Assembly (NCBI RefSeq): GCF_001310815.1
Contig: NZ_BAZK01000034.1
Span: forward strand, 1-45,515
Length of the DNA: 45,515 bases
Direction of reading: 5' to 3'
Origin: Pseudovibrio denitrificans JCM 12308
Lineage (GTDB): Bacteria > Pseudomonadota > Alphaproteobacteria > Rhizobiales > Stappiaceae
Shown: piece by piece, positions 1 through 8,061 of the stretch
Position numbering within the stretch: the first letter of the stretch is position 1
Layout: every line of letters begins with the position of its first letter
The notes under the pieces: generated by a model
The model's database searches: none
Seen by the model: the letters and a program-made list of their open reading frames with translations, nothing else
What the model was told of the DNA's origin: nothing
Made by a program: the position numbers and the translations under genes

Positions 1-212
1 TGCCATGCAACACCGCAAACGGACAAGTCCGGGTTCTTTGATAACTGAAGAAAGAAAAGCACCACCTCACCACGAAGCCGGGAGAAGTATGCAATGTAGG
101 CCGATCCCTAAAGCCGAGGCTAAGCCACGAGGGATCATACATCTAATAGAAGCGGCAAATGACCGTCAGCAGTTCGAACTGAGAAAGGAGAAACTACCGA
201 AAGCCAACATCA
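1..212. other. Left edge, no gene recognised
   Basis: This stretch lies downstream of the minus-strand TetR gene. A plus-strand frame is open from position 5 to 289, but its product is basic, low in complexity, overlaps the TetR gene and resembles nothing I know. ATCCCT near 106 and AGGGAT near 132 could pair weakly. I see no tRNA, rRNA or clear terminator. Confidence 0.4.
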
Positions 213-833
213 TCACTTACGCAAAAACTGCTCCAATAGGTAACGCCCCTCAAACTGCCAATGCGACAGGCGTCCTGTATGTCCCATAATCAGCAAGCCC
301 ATACATTGAGCAATGGAGCCCGCAGTCCATTCCTTTGCTCGATCACCAAACTCAGCGGCAGCACTGCATTCAATCATACGAACGGTTGCGCCGACCTGGC
401 GATTGAGCACAGCATCAAGCTCGCGGCCCAGACCAACCGGCTTGAGACCGTTGAACAGATATAGGCCAAGTGCGAGGTCATCTGGGCGGCTGTCATAAAA
501 GTCAAAGAACGCAAGTACTCCGGCAGAGGCAGACTGCGCAGGAGATGCAGCACCCTCGATTGCTTCAGTCACCGCATGATGAAGCTGATCAAGCGTTTCT
601 TGCAGGACAGCGCAGTAGAGTTCTTCCTTTCCGTGAAAGTAAGGATAGATGGCCCCTGTCGTACAACCTGCAGCCCGGGCGATGGAGCGCATTGAAGCTC
701 CATCAAGTCCGTCCTGTGAAAACACGTCGCGGGCAGCTTTGACAATGAGTGAACAGCGAGCTTCACGCAAATATTCAGCCCGCTTCTGCCGTGCCTCAGC
801 TTCTGGGTCGTCCTGATGATTTAAGTTGGTCAT
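213..833 (-). CDS. TetR-family transcriptional regulator
   Basis: A 206-residue protein of normal length for TetR regulators. The N-terminal helix-turn-helix lies at about residues 28-72 and carries the family pattern (SMRSIARAAGCTTGAIYPYF followed by GKEELY). The C-terminal ligand-binding domain is not assignable to a ligand. The ATG at 833 follows a GAGAGATC stretch. The gene lies 69 bp downstream of a crotonase gene on the same strand, probably in one transcript. A perfect palindrome upstream of that crotonase gene (1728-1746) is a natural candidate for its operator, which would make it an autoregulated repressor of the pair. The regulator family is clear; the target and ligand are inferred or unknown. 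Confidence 0.85.
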   Translation of the reverse strand: MTNLNHQDDPEAEARQKRAEYLREARCSLIVKAARDVFSQDGLDGASMRSIARAAGCTTGAIYPYFHGKEELYCAVLQETLDQLHHAVTEAIEGAASPAQSASAGVLAFFDFYDSRPDDLALGLYLFNGLKPVGLGRELDAVLNRQVGATVRMIECSAAAEFGDRAKEWTAGSIAQCMGLLIMGHTGRLSHWQFEGRYLLEQFLRK

Positions 834-902
834 GATCTCTCATATTATAAAGGAGCATTTATTGGTCTGTTTGCGGTCCAATCAAAGGTTCCTTTATCGC
901 GC

Positions 903-1700
903 TCACGGACAGCTTGCTTCCAGGAGACATCTTCTGCACGCTTCTTGAAGTTCATCTTCCGGGCTATGGCGAGTAATACCATCAAACAGCGTGGCAATCA
1001 TTTGCGTCTGGTAAAGCCCCATAGACTCGATTGCTTGATTGATCATGAGTTTTTGCATCATCAACTGGTTTATCGGAATGCCAGCCATACGCTCAGCCAG
1101 TCTTTCAACTTCCGCATCAAGCTGATCAGCTGGCACTGCCTTGTGAACCAGTCCAATTCGCTCAGCTTCATGGCCATCAATCTTATCACCTGTCAGCAAC
1201 ATACGTTTCGCACGTTCAGCGCCAAGCCGGTACACCCACATCGCAGTCGTTGGACAGCCCCAAACACGCACCGGCATGTAGCCAATATGAGCATCTTCCG
1301 ACATCACGATCATATCTGAACAAAGAGCAATATCTGAACCGCCAGCAACGGCATGGCCGTGCACCTTAGCGATAACAGGCCGGTAACTTCGCCATAATGA
1401 CATGAATAGGTCCGTGTTCTGCTTCATGAAGGCATAGTCCTTCATCGGGTCCCATGGCATTTCCTGCACACCCGGGTTACTGCCTTCGGTTTCGGCATAA
1501 GCCGTCAGATCATAACCTGCACAAAACGCCGGGCCGCTTCCTCCCAGCACGATCACATGAACACCGTCATCTGCATTGGCTCGTGCCACACAGGCAGCCA
1601 ACTCATGCGGAATATCCATATCAATGGCATTCATCACATCAGGTCGGTTTAATGTAATGCGCGCAATCCGACCGTCCTTTTCATAAAGTACCTTTGCCAT
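903..1700 (-). CDS. Crotonase (enoyl-CoA hydratase/isomerase) superfamily protein
   Basis: A 265-residue crotonase-fold protein. The N-terminal IARITLNRPDVMNAID is the family signature, and an oxyanion-hole region is seen at GPAFCAGYDL and GHAVAGGSDIAL. It probably acts on an acyl-CoA thioester in the cytoplasm. The first catalytic Glu of hydratases (GGGxEL) is replaced by Asp in GGSDIA. The second, in the usual PE motif, appears as PV in GYMPVRVWG. Simple hydratase activity is therefore uncertain, and isomerase, hydrolase or another crotonase chemistry is possible. The ATG at 1700 follows a GGGAGGGG ribosome-binding site. It is followed by a TetR gene and preceded by a palindromic operator-like site. 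Confidence 0.85.
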   Translation of the reverse strand: MAKVLYEKDGRIARITLNRPDVMNAIDMDIPHELAACVARANADDGVHVIVLGGSGPAFCAGYDLTAYAETEGSNPGVQEMPWDPMKDYAFMKQNTDLFMSLWRSYRPVIAKVHGHAVAGGSDIALCSDMIVMSEDAHIGYMPVRVWGCPTTAMWVYRLGAERAKRMLLTGDKIDGHEAERIGLVHKAVPADQLDAEVERLAERMAGIPINQLMMQKLMINQAIESMGLYQTQMIATLFDGITRHSPEDELQEACRRCLLEASCP

Positions 1701-1727
1701 AATCCCCTCCCATAACGACTCAATTAA

Positions 1728-1746
1728 AATATAACAGTGTTATATT
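1728..1746. promoter_or_regulatory. Palindromic operator candidate upstream of the crotonase-TetR pair
   Basis: AATATAAC-AGT-GTTATATT is a perfect inverted repeat with 8-bp arms and a 3-bp centre. It lies 28 bp upstream of the crotonase start codon, where a minus-strand promoter would be expected. Size and position fit a TetR-family operator, and the TetR gene is the second gene of the same transcript. Binding is inferred. Confidence 0.6.
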
Positions 1747-1761
1747 GAGAGGAATTGGCCA

Positions 1762-1797
1762 AAAGAAGAACCCGGCAACACCATCAGTTACCGGGTT
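1762..1797 (-). terminator. Rho-independent terminator after the serine hydrolase gene
   Basis: AACCCGGCAAC (1769-1779) pairs with GTTACCGGGTT (1787-1797) as an 11-bp stem containing one G-T wobble, with a 7-base loop. Read on the minus strand it is followed by CTTCTTTT. It starts 9 bp after the stop of the gene ending at 1806. Confidence 0.65.
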
Positions 1798-1805
1798 ATA
1801 AGGAG

Positions 1806-2906
1806 CTAGAGCTTTTCTAGATTGGGAAGCGCCATACGATCAAGGACGAGAAGCGGCGTGATCCACTGATCCGGGCGATTGTACGCCCCACAAAAAACAG
1901 TGACGACAATATCAAGAGCCGGCACCACAAAAAGTCGTTGCCCACCATTCCCAGCACCTGAGATGACAGGAAAAGCACGATTGGCCGCTGGTACGAAATG
2001 CTCCTGCCAATACCAGGAATTGCTGTAGTGCGAACCGAAGGCAGTTCTCACCTGCGGCGCCATATAAGTCTCAAGCCATTCTTGAGGAACAATCTCCCTC
2101 TCATTCCATCGCCCACCAGCGGCAACCATCTGGCCAATGCGGGTTAATCCTTCCGCCGTCAATCTTAGGCCGGAAGCGGGAGAAGGAACCCCATCCGAGC
2201 CACGCATCCATTGGAACTGCGAAATACCAAGAGGTGCGAACAGCTGCTCTTTGGCAAACTCTTCAAGATCTTGCCCTGTTCCTACAGAAATCAAATGCCC
2301 CAACAAAGCAGTGCAACCGCCATTATAGTGCCAACGCACGCCTGGCTGCCCAATAATCGGGCGATCCAGAATAAAGCGATATCTGTCTGGAGCATTCTCC
2401 ATCATGATCTCACTGTTGCGTGGGTCAGAGTACGGCAGATCTTCATTCCACTCAGTACCCATCGTCATGTTCAGCGCATTGCTAATGGTCCAGGCAGCAC
2501 GCTGCGGGTCTTTTTTCAGATCCGCATAATCCGGAAAAGCATCGAGCAAAGGCGCATCGGGTGTCGGCACCTTGCCCATCCCCAAAGCGATACCATAGAG
2601 CAAGCTGGTAATGCTCTTGGTCACAGAGCGCAGATCATGCAGCGTATCACGCTCAAACTTCACAGTGCCCAGATCGTCTGCCCAGGCAAAATCCCGCCCT
2701 TCAAAAAAGTGCTCAAACACAACCTTGTCGCCATGGGCAATCATCACACCATGCAAATCGGTCAGCAGCCCCGACTGCACGCCAAGTTCCAGTTTCTCAG
2801 AAAGGTCATGCGCTGTTTTGAACTGAGCCTGCACCGCTCCAGTTCCGGCAGCCAGTGTCATGCTTCCAACCGCCATTTTCAGCACACTCCGTCTGTTCAT
2901 TGTCAT
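1806..2906 (-). CDS. Beta-lactamase-family serine hydrolase, Tat-exported
   Basis: A 366-residue protein of the class C beta-lactamase / penicillin-binding-protein-like hydrolase family. From the chosen start it opens with a twin-arginine signal (NRRSVLKMA, then a hydrophobic stretch ending near AVQAQ, about residue 28), so it should be exported folded. SVTK (Ser94, Lys97) is the catalytic SxxK motif and YNG (Tyr194, Asn195) is the second motif. A Gly-rich GAGNGGQ stretch may be the third. The frame is open to 2999, but the ATG at 2906 has AGGA 8 bp upstream and places the Tat motif at the N-terminus. Family members include esterases and 6-aminohexanoate hydrolases, so the substrate cannot be told. 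Monocistronic, with its own promoter and terminator. Confidence 0.85.
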   Translation of the reverse strand: MTMNRRSVLKMAVGSMTLAAGTGAVQAQFKTAHDLSEKLELGVQSGLLTDLHGVMIAHGDKVVFEHFFEGRDFAWADDLGTVKFERDTLHDLRSVTKSITSLLYGIALGMGKVPTPDAPLLDAFPDYADLKKDPQRAAWTISNALNMTMGTEWNEDLPYSDPRNSEIMMENAPDRYRFILDRPIIGQPGVRWHYNGGCTALLGHLISVGTGQDLEEFAKEQLFAPLGISQFQWMRGSDGVPSPASGLRLTAEGLTRIGQMVAAGGRWNEREIVPQEWLETYMAPQVRTAFGSHYSNSWYWQEHFVPAANRAFPVISGAGNGGQRLFVVPALDIVVTVFCGAYNRPDQWITPLLVLDRMALPNLEKL

Positions 2907-3000
2907 TCTGATGATCCTATTCCAGTGCCGAGATGTCCCCTTGCTCGCAAAACGCGTGAGAAGATTGACAGAGATCCCGGCAGAAAAGCCAATTGGCAAA

Positions 3001-3028
3001 ATTCTAGTAGTGTTTATTGTGGTTCCAA
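3001..3028 (-). promoter_or_regulatory. Sigma-70-like promoter for the serine hydrolase gene
   Basis: On the minus strand, TTGGAA (3028-3023), a 16-bp spacer and TAGAAT (3006-3001) lie about 95 bp upstream of the ATG at 2906. The -10 box matches the consensus at five of six positions and the -35 box at four. Confidence 0.45.
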
Positions 3029-3197
3029 AATGGAAAAATCAAAGATTTTGGAAAGATCATTGAAGGCGCACTAACGTGTCACCCTGCGCAGAAAACGCAA
3101 GATCCAGATTTAAGATAGAAACTACTTCCAACTCCATCAAGGCGGAAACTGGTATCCCCGCCCTGAAACCAAAAAGAAAACACTGCGTATTTTTCAC

Positions 3198-6100
3198 CTA
3201 AAGCTCAAGCAGAAGCTCTGCGCCTGCGTCCTTTGCACGGGAGCAGCACAGAACCAGAGTGTCTTCCTTCTCTTTTCCGCTCAGCACAAAGTCACGGTGC
3301 TCAACATCGGCACCCTTGTATTTTGCGGTGCAGACGCCACAAATACCGTCCGAGCACTTGGTTGGAACAGAAATCCCCTTCTCGTTCAGTACATCCGCTG
3401 CGCTCTTATCCTCTGGGATCTCAATGCGCTCACCCGTTGAGGCCAGTTTCACAAAGAAGCTGGTGTTCACATAGTCGCCTTGATCAGGAACGGAGAAGTA
3501 CTCCTTGTGCAGGCTCTCTTTTGCCCAGCCATTAGCAGCGGCCGTATCCAACACCCCATCCATGAAGACATCAGGGCCACACGTATAGACATGATAGCCA
3601 TCCTCATAGCCGGCAAGAATAGACTTCAGATCAGCGCGCGTTCCTTCGCTGGAACAATGAATGAAGGCTTTATCTGCCCAAGGCGCGTTTTGGATTTCTT
3701 CGATGAAGCCCGCTTTGTGGCGATGGCGGAAGCAGTAATGCAGCTCAAAAGGTTTGCCGAGCGCATGCAGCCGGTGTGCCATGGCGATCATCGGCGTTAC
3801 CCCGATACCACCACCAAACAGGAGCGTCTTCTTGGCATCTTCATGCAAAGGGAAATGATTGATCGGCTTGGAAATGAAGACACGGCGTCCTTCGTGGAAG
3901 ATCCGGTGCATCAGCGCAGAACCGCCGCGCCCTTCTTTTTCTTCTAAAACGCCAATAACATACTTGCTGTTATCTGCCGGATCACCCGCCAGCGAGTATT
4001 GGCGCAGGAACTCAGGTGCAACAACCACATCAATATGGGCACCCGCCTCAAATACAGGAAGCGGTGATCCATCATCCAATGTGAACTCGTAACGCGACAC
4101 GCCTTCAGCTTCCGCATTCACTTTGGACAGGCGTACAGCCAGAACAGGAGAGGAGCTTGCACTCACCTCGTACACAGGAGCAAGATCGTTAGATCCAGAA
4201 GCGAGGCGAACCTTGTACTCCTTAGCAGAAATCATGCCCTGATACGCTTTGATGCCCGCTTCACGGTCCATCATAAACGGAAACGGCCACGGATGCGGCG
4301 CGAGGTTGGCTGGGTACACGGCGAGGGTCTGGTCTTCATATTTCAGGTCGAGGTCCAGCTGCAACTCACGCGCGTTGGTCTCCTCCGCGATCACGTAGTT
4401 CCCTTCACCGCTGGCAACCAGATCCCACCACCATTTCTTGACCGGATTGATGGAACCATTACCCAACTTGTCATCAAGCTTGGCAAGCATTTTGGCCGAG
4501 GATGGCATCTTCATAGCCGTCCAGCGGAACGGTGCTTCACTGAACAGGCCCTCAAGGTTCCACGGACAGGTTTTCATACAGCGTCCGCACAAGGAGCCAG
4601 CGGGCTGAGACACACGGTAGCGCGCGCATTTCTCGGAATCTGACTTCCAAATCTCATAGCCGTTGAACATACGCTTCGGCCCGGCAGTGATCGCACCAGA
4701 TGGACACTCGCGGGCACACTTGTTACAGCTTTCGCAGAAACGCTGCAGGCCGAAGTCGATGGGCTTGTCATAGGTGAACGGCATATCGGTGGTCACAACG
4801 CCGGACTTCAGACGCGGGCCGAGATACGGGTTCAGAATAACCTCACCAATGCGGCTCACTTCGCCAAGGCCGGAGAGCAGCAGCAGCGGTGGTTGGAGCA
4901 CTTCGCCATCCACGACGGAGTGACACCGCGCCGGATAACCAAGACGGCGGATCTGCTCAGCGACAATACCACCGATAATGGAAGTACGCAGATAAGCACG
5001 CATGGATTGAGCGCCGGAGATCCAGTCATCTCCGCTGGCCCCCTCCATCGTCTCATGGCCCTGATCCACTAGAATGGAGATTGCGTTCTTATGATACGGC
5101 GTAATCGGCTCGCCGCGCGCATCGTGGGAGTAATATGCATAGTCCGGGCAGCGAGACAGGCCAACGGCATCCGCGCCGAGGAAATACAGCGCTGACTTCA
5201 CGTTGGCTGCGTTCTTATCTGGATCCACCGCGCTTGGGGAGACCTCCGGTGCTGTATCACCATCTTGCAGCAGGATCAGCGCGGCTAGGGCACGGCGGGC
5301 GCAGTATCCCATCGGATTTTTTGCCAGATAGCCGCCATTTTTGGCAGCCTCCTGCAACGGTTTGCCCATATCGCCAAACAGCGCACGCGCGAACATGTCG
5401 GTGCGTTTAGGAACACGAGGCACGCGCGGCTCATCAATAAAGGTTGTCGTCTCTTCAACCCGCTTGATCCGCTCAAACGGAAACGCCCCCATGTGATAGT
5501 CACGGTTTTCAAAAGGCTTACGGTTGAAGGCATTTTTGAACGTCCCCATACCCAACTGCCAGGCAGGGCCGTGAGAACTCCAGATATCCGCTAGGTTGCG
5601 CGGTGCAAGCGGTTGGTCCGGCGTCAACTCCAGCGTGGTGGTGATGGCAGCCAGAGTGAACTCATGGCCAACATACGGATTGGAGACAACCGTCTCCCCA
5701 TCCTTCTCCACCACCTCAACGAGACCGGCAGAAACAGCCAGTCGGTTCAGATCCACATCCGCACTGCTGGTGGTGTGCGCACGCGCCTCCACACCCAGCA
5801 GGCGCAGATAGTTGGCCAGCACCACGGCCACTTCTGCTGCCCGTATGGCAGAGCGCTGCTCGCAGGTGCCGGTGATCCAGTCCCCACCCGGCTCGTCGGC
5901 CCTTGGTGCGCGCGGATGTTCCATCAACACAACAAGCGCAGAACCATGGTGTGTCACGGGCCCCGGCGTGGCAGCCGCACTGTCGCGCACATCTGCCATA
6001 GTCACGTCGATACCGGCAGCAAGCGTCTTCGGTTGGAACGTCTGCAGATCTTTCGCAAGCTTATCCAGATCTGGGTTGCGCAATGGCTGATCAAGGAAGT

Positions 6101-6422
6101 GCTCAGGAACCAGATCACAGGTCCCCATCATGGTCGCATCAAAGAAATAACCCGCGGCCTTCAGGTGATTGGCTCGCTCCTGCGGATCATCAGGAATTTC
6201 AGAGAGCTTGGCATTGTGCGCGCCATCACGGATCGCATCCATGATGGCGCTAAACGAAGCCATCGAATTGCTCAGGATCTCGGGAGTGTCAGCTTGAGAG
6301 TAAATCGTTGGCTGCACACGGGGCACGCGCCCCAGATCAACAGCCTCGTGCGTCCGCTTCAGTCGTTCAGAAGGATACGGCCCAAGATGAACCTTTCTGT
6401 TTTTGTATGAAAACAGACGCAT
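3198..6422 (-). CDS. Reductive dehalogenase fused to flavin/2Fe-2S reductase (BhbA-like)
   Basis: A 1074-residue cytoplasmic fusion with no Tat signal or membrane anchor, unlike respiratory RdhA proteins. Residues 1-555 form a corrinoid-binding dehalogenase region with an internal duplication: NRKVHLGPYPSERLKR near the start recurs as NRDYHMGAFPFERIKR near 306. A Tyr-rich DYAYYSH at 427-433 may hold the catalytic Tyr. Two ferredoxin-type 4Fe-4S sites follow (Cys563/566/569/573 and Cys599/612/615/619). Next come an FAD domain (RQYS at 807-810), an NAD(P) domain (GGGIGVTPM near 870, CGPDVF near 948) and a plant-type 2Fe-2S ferredoxin (Cys1023/1028/1031/1059). This layout matches BhbA, the catabolic brominated-hydroxybenzoate dehalogenase of Comamonas. 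The electron path would be NAD(P)H to FAD to 2Fe-2S to 4Fe-4S to cobalamin. A TTG at 6437 is possible, but GGGGGAG 8 bp before the ATG at 6422 decides the start. The substrate is unknown. Confidence 0.88.
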   Translation of the reverse strand: MRLFSYKNRKVHLGPYPSERLKRTHEAVDLGRVPRVQPTIYSQADTPEILSNSMASFSAIMDAIRDGAHNAKLSEIPDDPQERANHLKAAGYFFDATMMGTCDLVPEHFLDQPLRNPDLDKLAKDLQTFQPKTLAAGIDVTMADVRDSAAATPGPVTHHGSALVVLMEHPRAPRADEPGGDWITGTCEQRSAIRAAEVAVVLANYLRLLGVEARAHTTSSADVDLNRLAVSAGLVEVVEKDGETVVSNPYVGHEFTLAAITTTLELTPDQPLAPRNLADIWSSHGPAWQLGMGTFKNAFNRKPFENRDYHMGAFPFERIKRVEETTTFIDEPRVPRVPKRTDMFARALFGDMGKPLQEAAKNGGYLAKNPMGYCARRALAALILLQDGDTAPEVSPSAVDPDKNAANVKSALYFLGADAVGLSRCPDYAYYSHDARGEPITPYHKNAISILVDQGHETMEGASGDDWISGAQSMRAYLRTSIIGGIVAEQIRRLGYPARCHSVVDGEVLQPPLLLLSGLGEVSRIGEVILNPYLGPRLKSGVVTTDMPFTYDKPIDFGLQRFCESCNKCARECPSGAITAGPKRMFNGYEIWKSDSEKCARYRVSQPAGSLCGRCMKTCPWNLEGLFSEAPFRWTAMKMPSSAKMLAKLDDKLGNGSINPVKKWWWDLVASGEGNYVIAEETNARELQLDLDLKYEDQTLAVYPANLAPHPWPFPFMMDREAGIKAYQGMISAKEYKVRLASGSNDLAPVYEVSASSSPVLAVRLSKVNAEAEGVSRYEFTLDDGSPLPVFEAGAHIDVVVAPEFLRQYSLAGDPADNSKYVIGVLEEKEGRGGSALMHRIFHEGRRVFISKPINHFPLHEDAKKTLLFGGGIGVTPMIAMAHRLHALGKPFELHYCFRHRHKAGFIEEIQNAPWADKAFIHCSSEGTRADLKSILAGYEDGYHVYTCGPDVFMDGVLDTAAANGWAKESLHKEYFSVPDQGDYVNTSFFVKLASTGERIEIPEDKSAADVLNEKGISVPTKCSDGICGVCTAKYKGADVEHRDFVLSGKEKEDTLVLCCSRAKDAGAELLLEL

Positions 6423-6533
6423 AATATTCTCCCCCAACCGGTGTGAGCTTGGCGATGCTCTTATTCCGGCTTTTTAGCAGCAGCAGTAGTACAGCCCTCC
6501 CCGACCGGACCACCACGAAAATTCAACAATCAA

Positions 6534-6561
6534 CTCATAGGCATTGCTGAGCTCATGTCAA
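6534..6561 (-). promoter_or_regulatory. Sigma-70-like promoter for the dehalogenase gene
   Basis: On the minus strand, TTGACA (6561-6556), a 16-bp spacer and TATGAG (6539-6534) precede the dehalogenase by about 110 bp. The -35 is perfect and the -10 matches at four of six positions. The spacer contains the 8-bp palindrome TGAGCTCA (6548-6555), a possible regulator contact site. Confidence 0.5.
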
Positions 6562-6640
6562 CAATAAGCACCCGGATCACGACGACGTGAAAGAAAACCC
6601 GCAGCCAAACGACAATATAATTGCCAGCAAAGCGACCACA

Positions 6641-6716
6641 ATTGAGATTTTCACTCAAATCACCTCGCATTTGAGGGGATACTGCCAGTTTCAGCCCAAC
6701 ACCACCCAATCTCAAT
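6641..6716. repeat. Nested inverted repeats upstream of the dehalogenase promoter
   Basis: ATTGAGATT (6641-6649) is a perfect inverted match to AATCTCAAT (6708-6716). Inside it, CTCAAAT (6654-6660) pairs with ATTTGAG (6669-6675) across 8 bases. There is no T-run and no gene in this 6562-6833 stretch. It lies 80-155 bp upstream of the dehalogenase -35 box, so it could be a regulator-binding region or a small structured transcript. No known RNA family is recognised. Confidence 0.4.
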
Positions 6717-6833
6717 TCCATCTGCCGGAACCGGCCAGACACACACCAGCAAACTGTAGAAGCAGCATATGATCACCAAATCTGCTTCAGCCAAATCACA
6801 GAGACACGAAGGACAGCGCCGTCATCCGCACAT

Positions 6834-6870
6834 AAAAAAAGAGGCTCAGCATTTTCAGCTGAACCTCTTA
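6834..6870 (-). terminator. Rho-independent terminator after the small secreted protein gene
   Basis: On the minus strand, AAGAGGTTCAGC pairs with GCTGAGCCTCTT (12 bp, one G-T wobble) around a short AT-rich loop and is followed by a run of seven T. It starts about 20 bp after the stop codon at 6892. The A-rich opposite flank is short, so it probably works in one direction. Confidence 0.85.
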
Positions 6871-6891
6871 TGCGATGGAGTTTGCGAGCTT

Positions 6892-7275
6892 TTACTTGAT
6901 CTCAATCTCATAGGTATTTCCGCCGGAGATCACGCGACCTGACGTGTACATCCGAAACTTCGTCACCACTTTGTCTGTGCCGCGAAAGTCTTTGTCCGGC
7001 GAGTAGTACATGATCAGATCGTTCGTCACCTTGCCCGCGCACTTACCTGCAGAACTTGGCAGCGCAGAGCGGGATTGCACAAAACGTACAACACCATGCT
7101 CCGGCTTTTTGACGAAAGAGACCTTAGGCAACTCTGCGGAGCCGCAGGTTTCAGGAACGTAATAGCTATAAACGTTGAGTTTTGCAGTGCGATTGGCTGC
7201 AACCTGCTTCCGAATAATGTCCGCATTTACACTGAATGAGAACATCACAAACACGAAGACTAAAAAATACTTCAT
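6892..7275 (-). CDS. Small secreted protein with a possible Ig-like/cadherin-like domain
   Basis: A 127-residue protein. The frame is open to 7332, but the ATG at 7275 has GGGAGAA 5 bp upstream and begins a clean signal peptide (MKYFLVFVFVMFSFSVNA, cleavage after Ala18). The mature part has two Cys (in ETCGSAE and AGKCAGK) that could form a disulphide. Its phrases HGVVRF and YYSPDKDFRGTDKVVTKF recall bacterial Ig/cadherin-like repeats, which carry a G-V plus YTPxxxFxGxD pattern. Function is unknown. The upstream DNA is AT-rich and has a TATAAT on the minus strand (7308-7303). A strong terminator follows, so it is probably transcribed alone. Confidence 0.75.
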   Translation of the reverse strand: MKYFLVFVFVMFSFSVNADIIRKQVAANRTAKLNVYSYYVPETCGSAELPKVSFVKKPEHGVVRFVQSRSALPSSAGKCAGKVTNDLIMYYSPDKDFRGTDKVVTKFRMYTSGRVISGGNTYEIEIK

Positions 7276-7500
7276 CGCAATTCTCCCAAAATTTAATTCA
7301 AAATTATATAAACTAGAGAATCGACAAAGCACAATAAAACATATGTAATATTCATATTGAGCACACAGATAGATCTATTCTTTAATTTCAAGCATCTCCT
7401 TTACGTCAGGTTCTATTTTAGCAAAACAACACAAGCTAATATTTAGAATATTAACTCTAGTTCTACATCGAATTCTTATAAATCATTGATTGTGCAAGGC

Positions 7501-8037
7501 TCATGCAGATATTCGCAGCACTTGAACGACCAGTTCTTCTCGCGTAAGCCGTCCATCCAATCGCAAAGCTGGCTTGCCACAGCTTTTCATCCACGCCTCA
7601 TGCCGATGCCGGCTTCTCCCAGCAAACTCAGGATTTTCGTATTGTGATGCCCATTTAAAGAAGGCGTCATGGATCTCAAACATGTCTCCACCTTCCAGAA
7701 TGCGATCTCCAAAACGCTCTTGCTCTCGCTGCTTCAGGCGCTGCAACCGCAACTCTTGCGGCAAGCTGAGAAAAACAATCAGGGTCGCATCCGCAATAAA
7801 ATCTTTGGCCCAGTTCTCGCAGGCACCAGTCAACACCCAGCTTCCATCTCCCAGAACTGGCGCCATAAGCTTCACCCGCTCTTCCTCAGGTCGCTTTTTG
7901 GAAAACGGAGGATCTGTTTGCTCCCAGAAATAATCATCTGAATCCGCATGAGGAATGGAAAGGGCTTGTGACAAGCCACGCCCAAGCGTGGTTGACCCGG
8001 AGCAGGAAGCCCCGAAAACATAAATTCGATTGTGCAT
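7501..8037 (-). CDS. P-loop kinase-like protein (adenylate/shikimate kinase fold)
   Basis: A 178-residue protein starting IYVFGASCSGSTTLG, a Walker A/P-loop variant (GxxxSGSTT), with a DSDDYFW acidic segment as in small-molecule kinases. The region RLQRLKQREQERFG resembles the lid of adenylate- or shikimate-kinase-like enzymes. The substrate is unknown. The frame extends to a TTG at 8061, directly abutting the stop of the LuxR gene upstream. The ATG at 8037 has AAAGG 8 bp before it and puts the P-loop at the usual distance from the N-terminus. It is the last gene of the LuxR-paralogue run, so it may be co-transcribed with those regulators. Confidence 0.75.
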   Translation of the reverse strand: MHNRIYVFGASCSGSTTLGRGLSQALSIPHADSDDYFWEQTDPPFSKKRPEEERVKLMAPVLGDGSWVLTGACENWAKDFIADATLIVFLSLPQELRLQRLKQREQERFGDRILEGGDMFEIHDAFFKWASQYENPEFAGRSRHRHEAWMKSCGKPALRLDGRLTREELVVQVLRISA

Positions 8038-8061
8038 CGCTAAAACCTTTTGGAAAGGCAA

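Noticed and set aside
34..60. boxA-like stretch (GTTCTTTGATAACTGAAG) resembling the leader or spacer of an rRNA operon
   Set aside because: No 16S or 23S sequence, tRNA or second box follows, so it is most likely chance.
6423..6833. Cobalamin riboswitch upstream of the dehalogenase
   Set aside because: No B12-box (GCCACTG-like) or the expected stem arrangement is visible on the minus strand.
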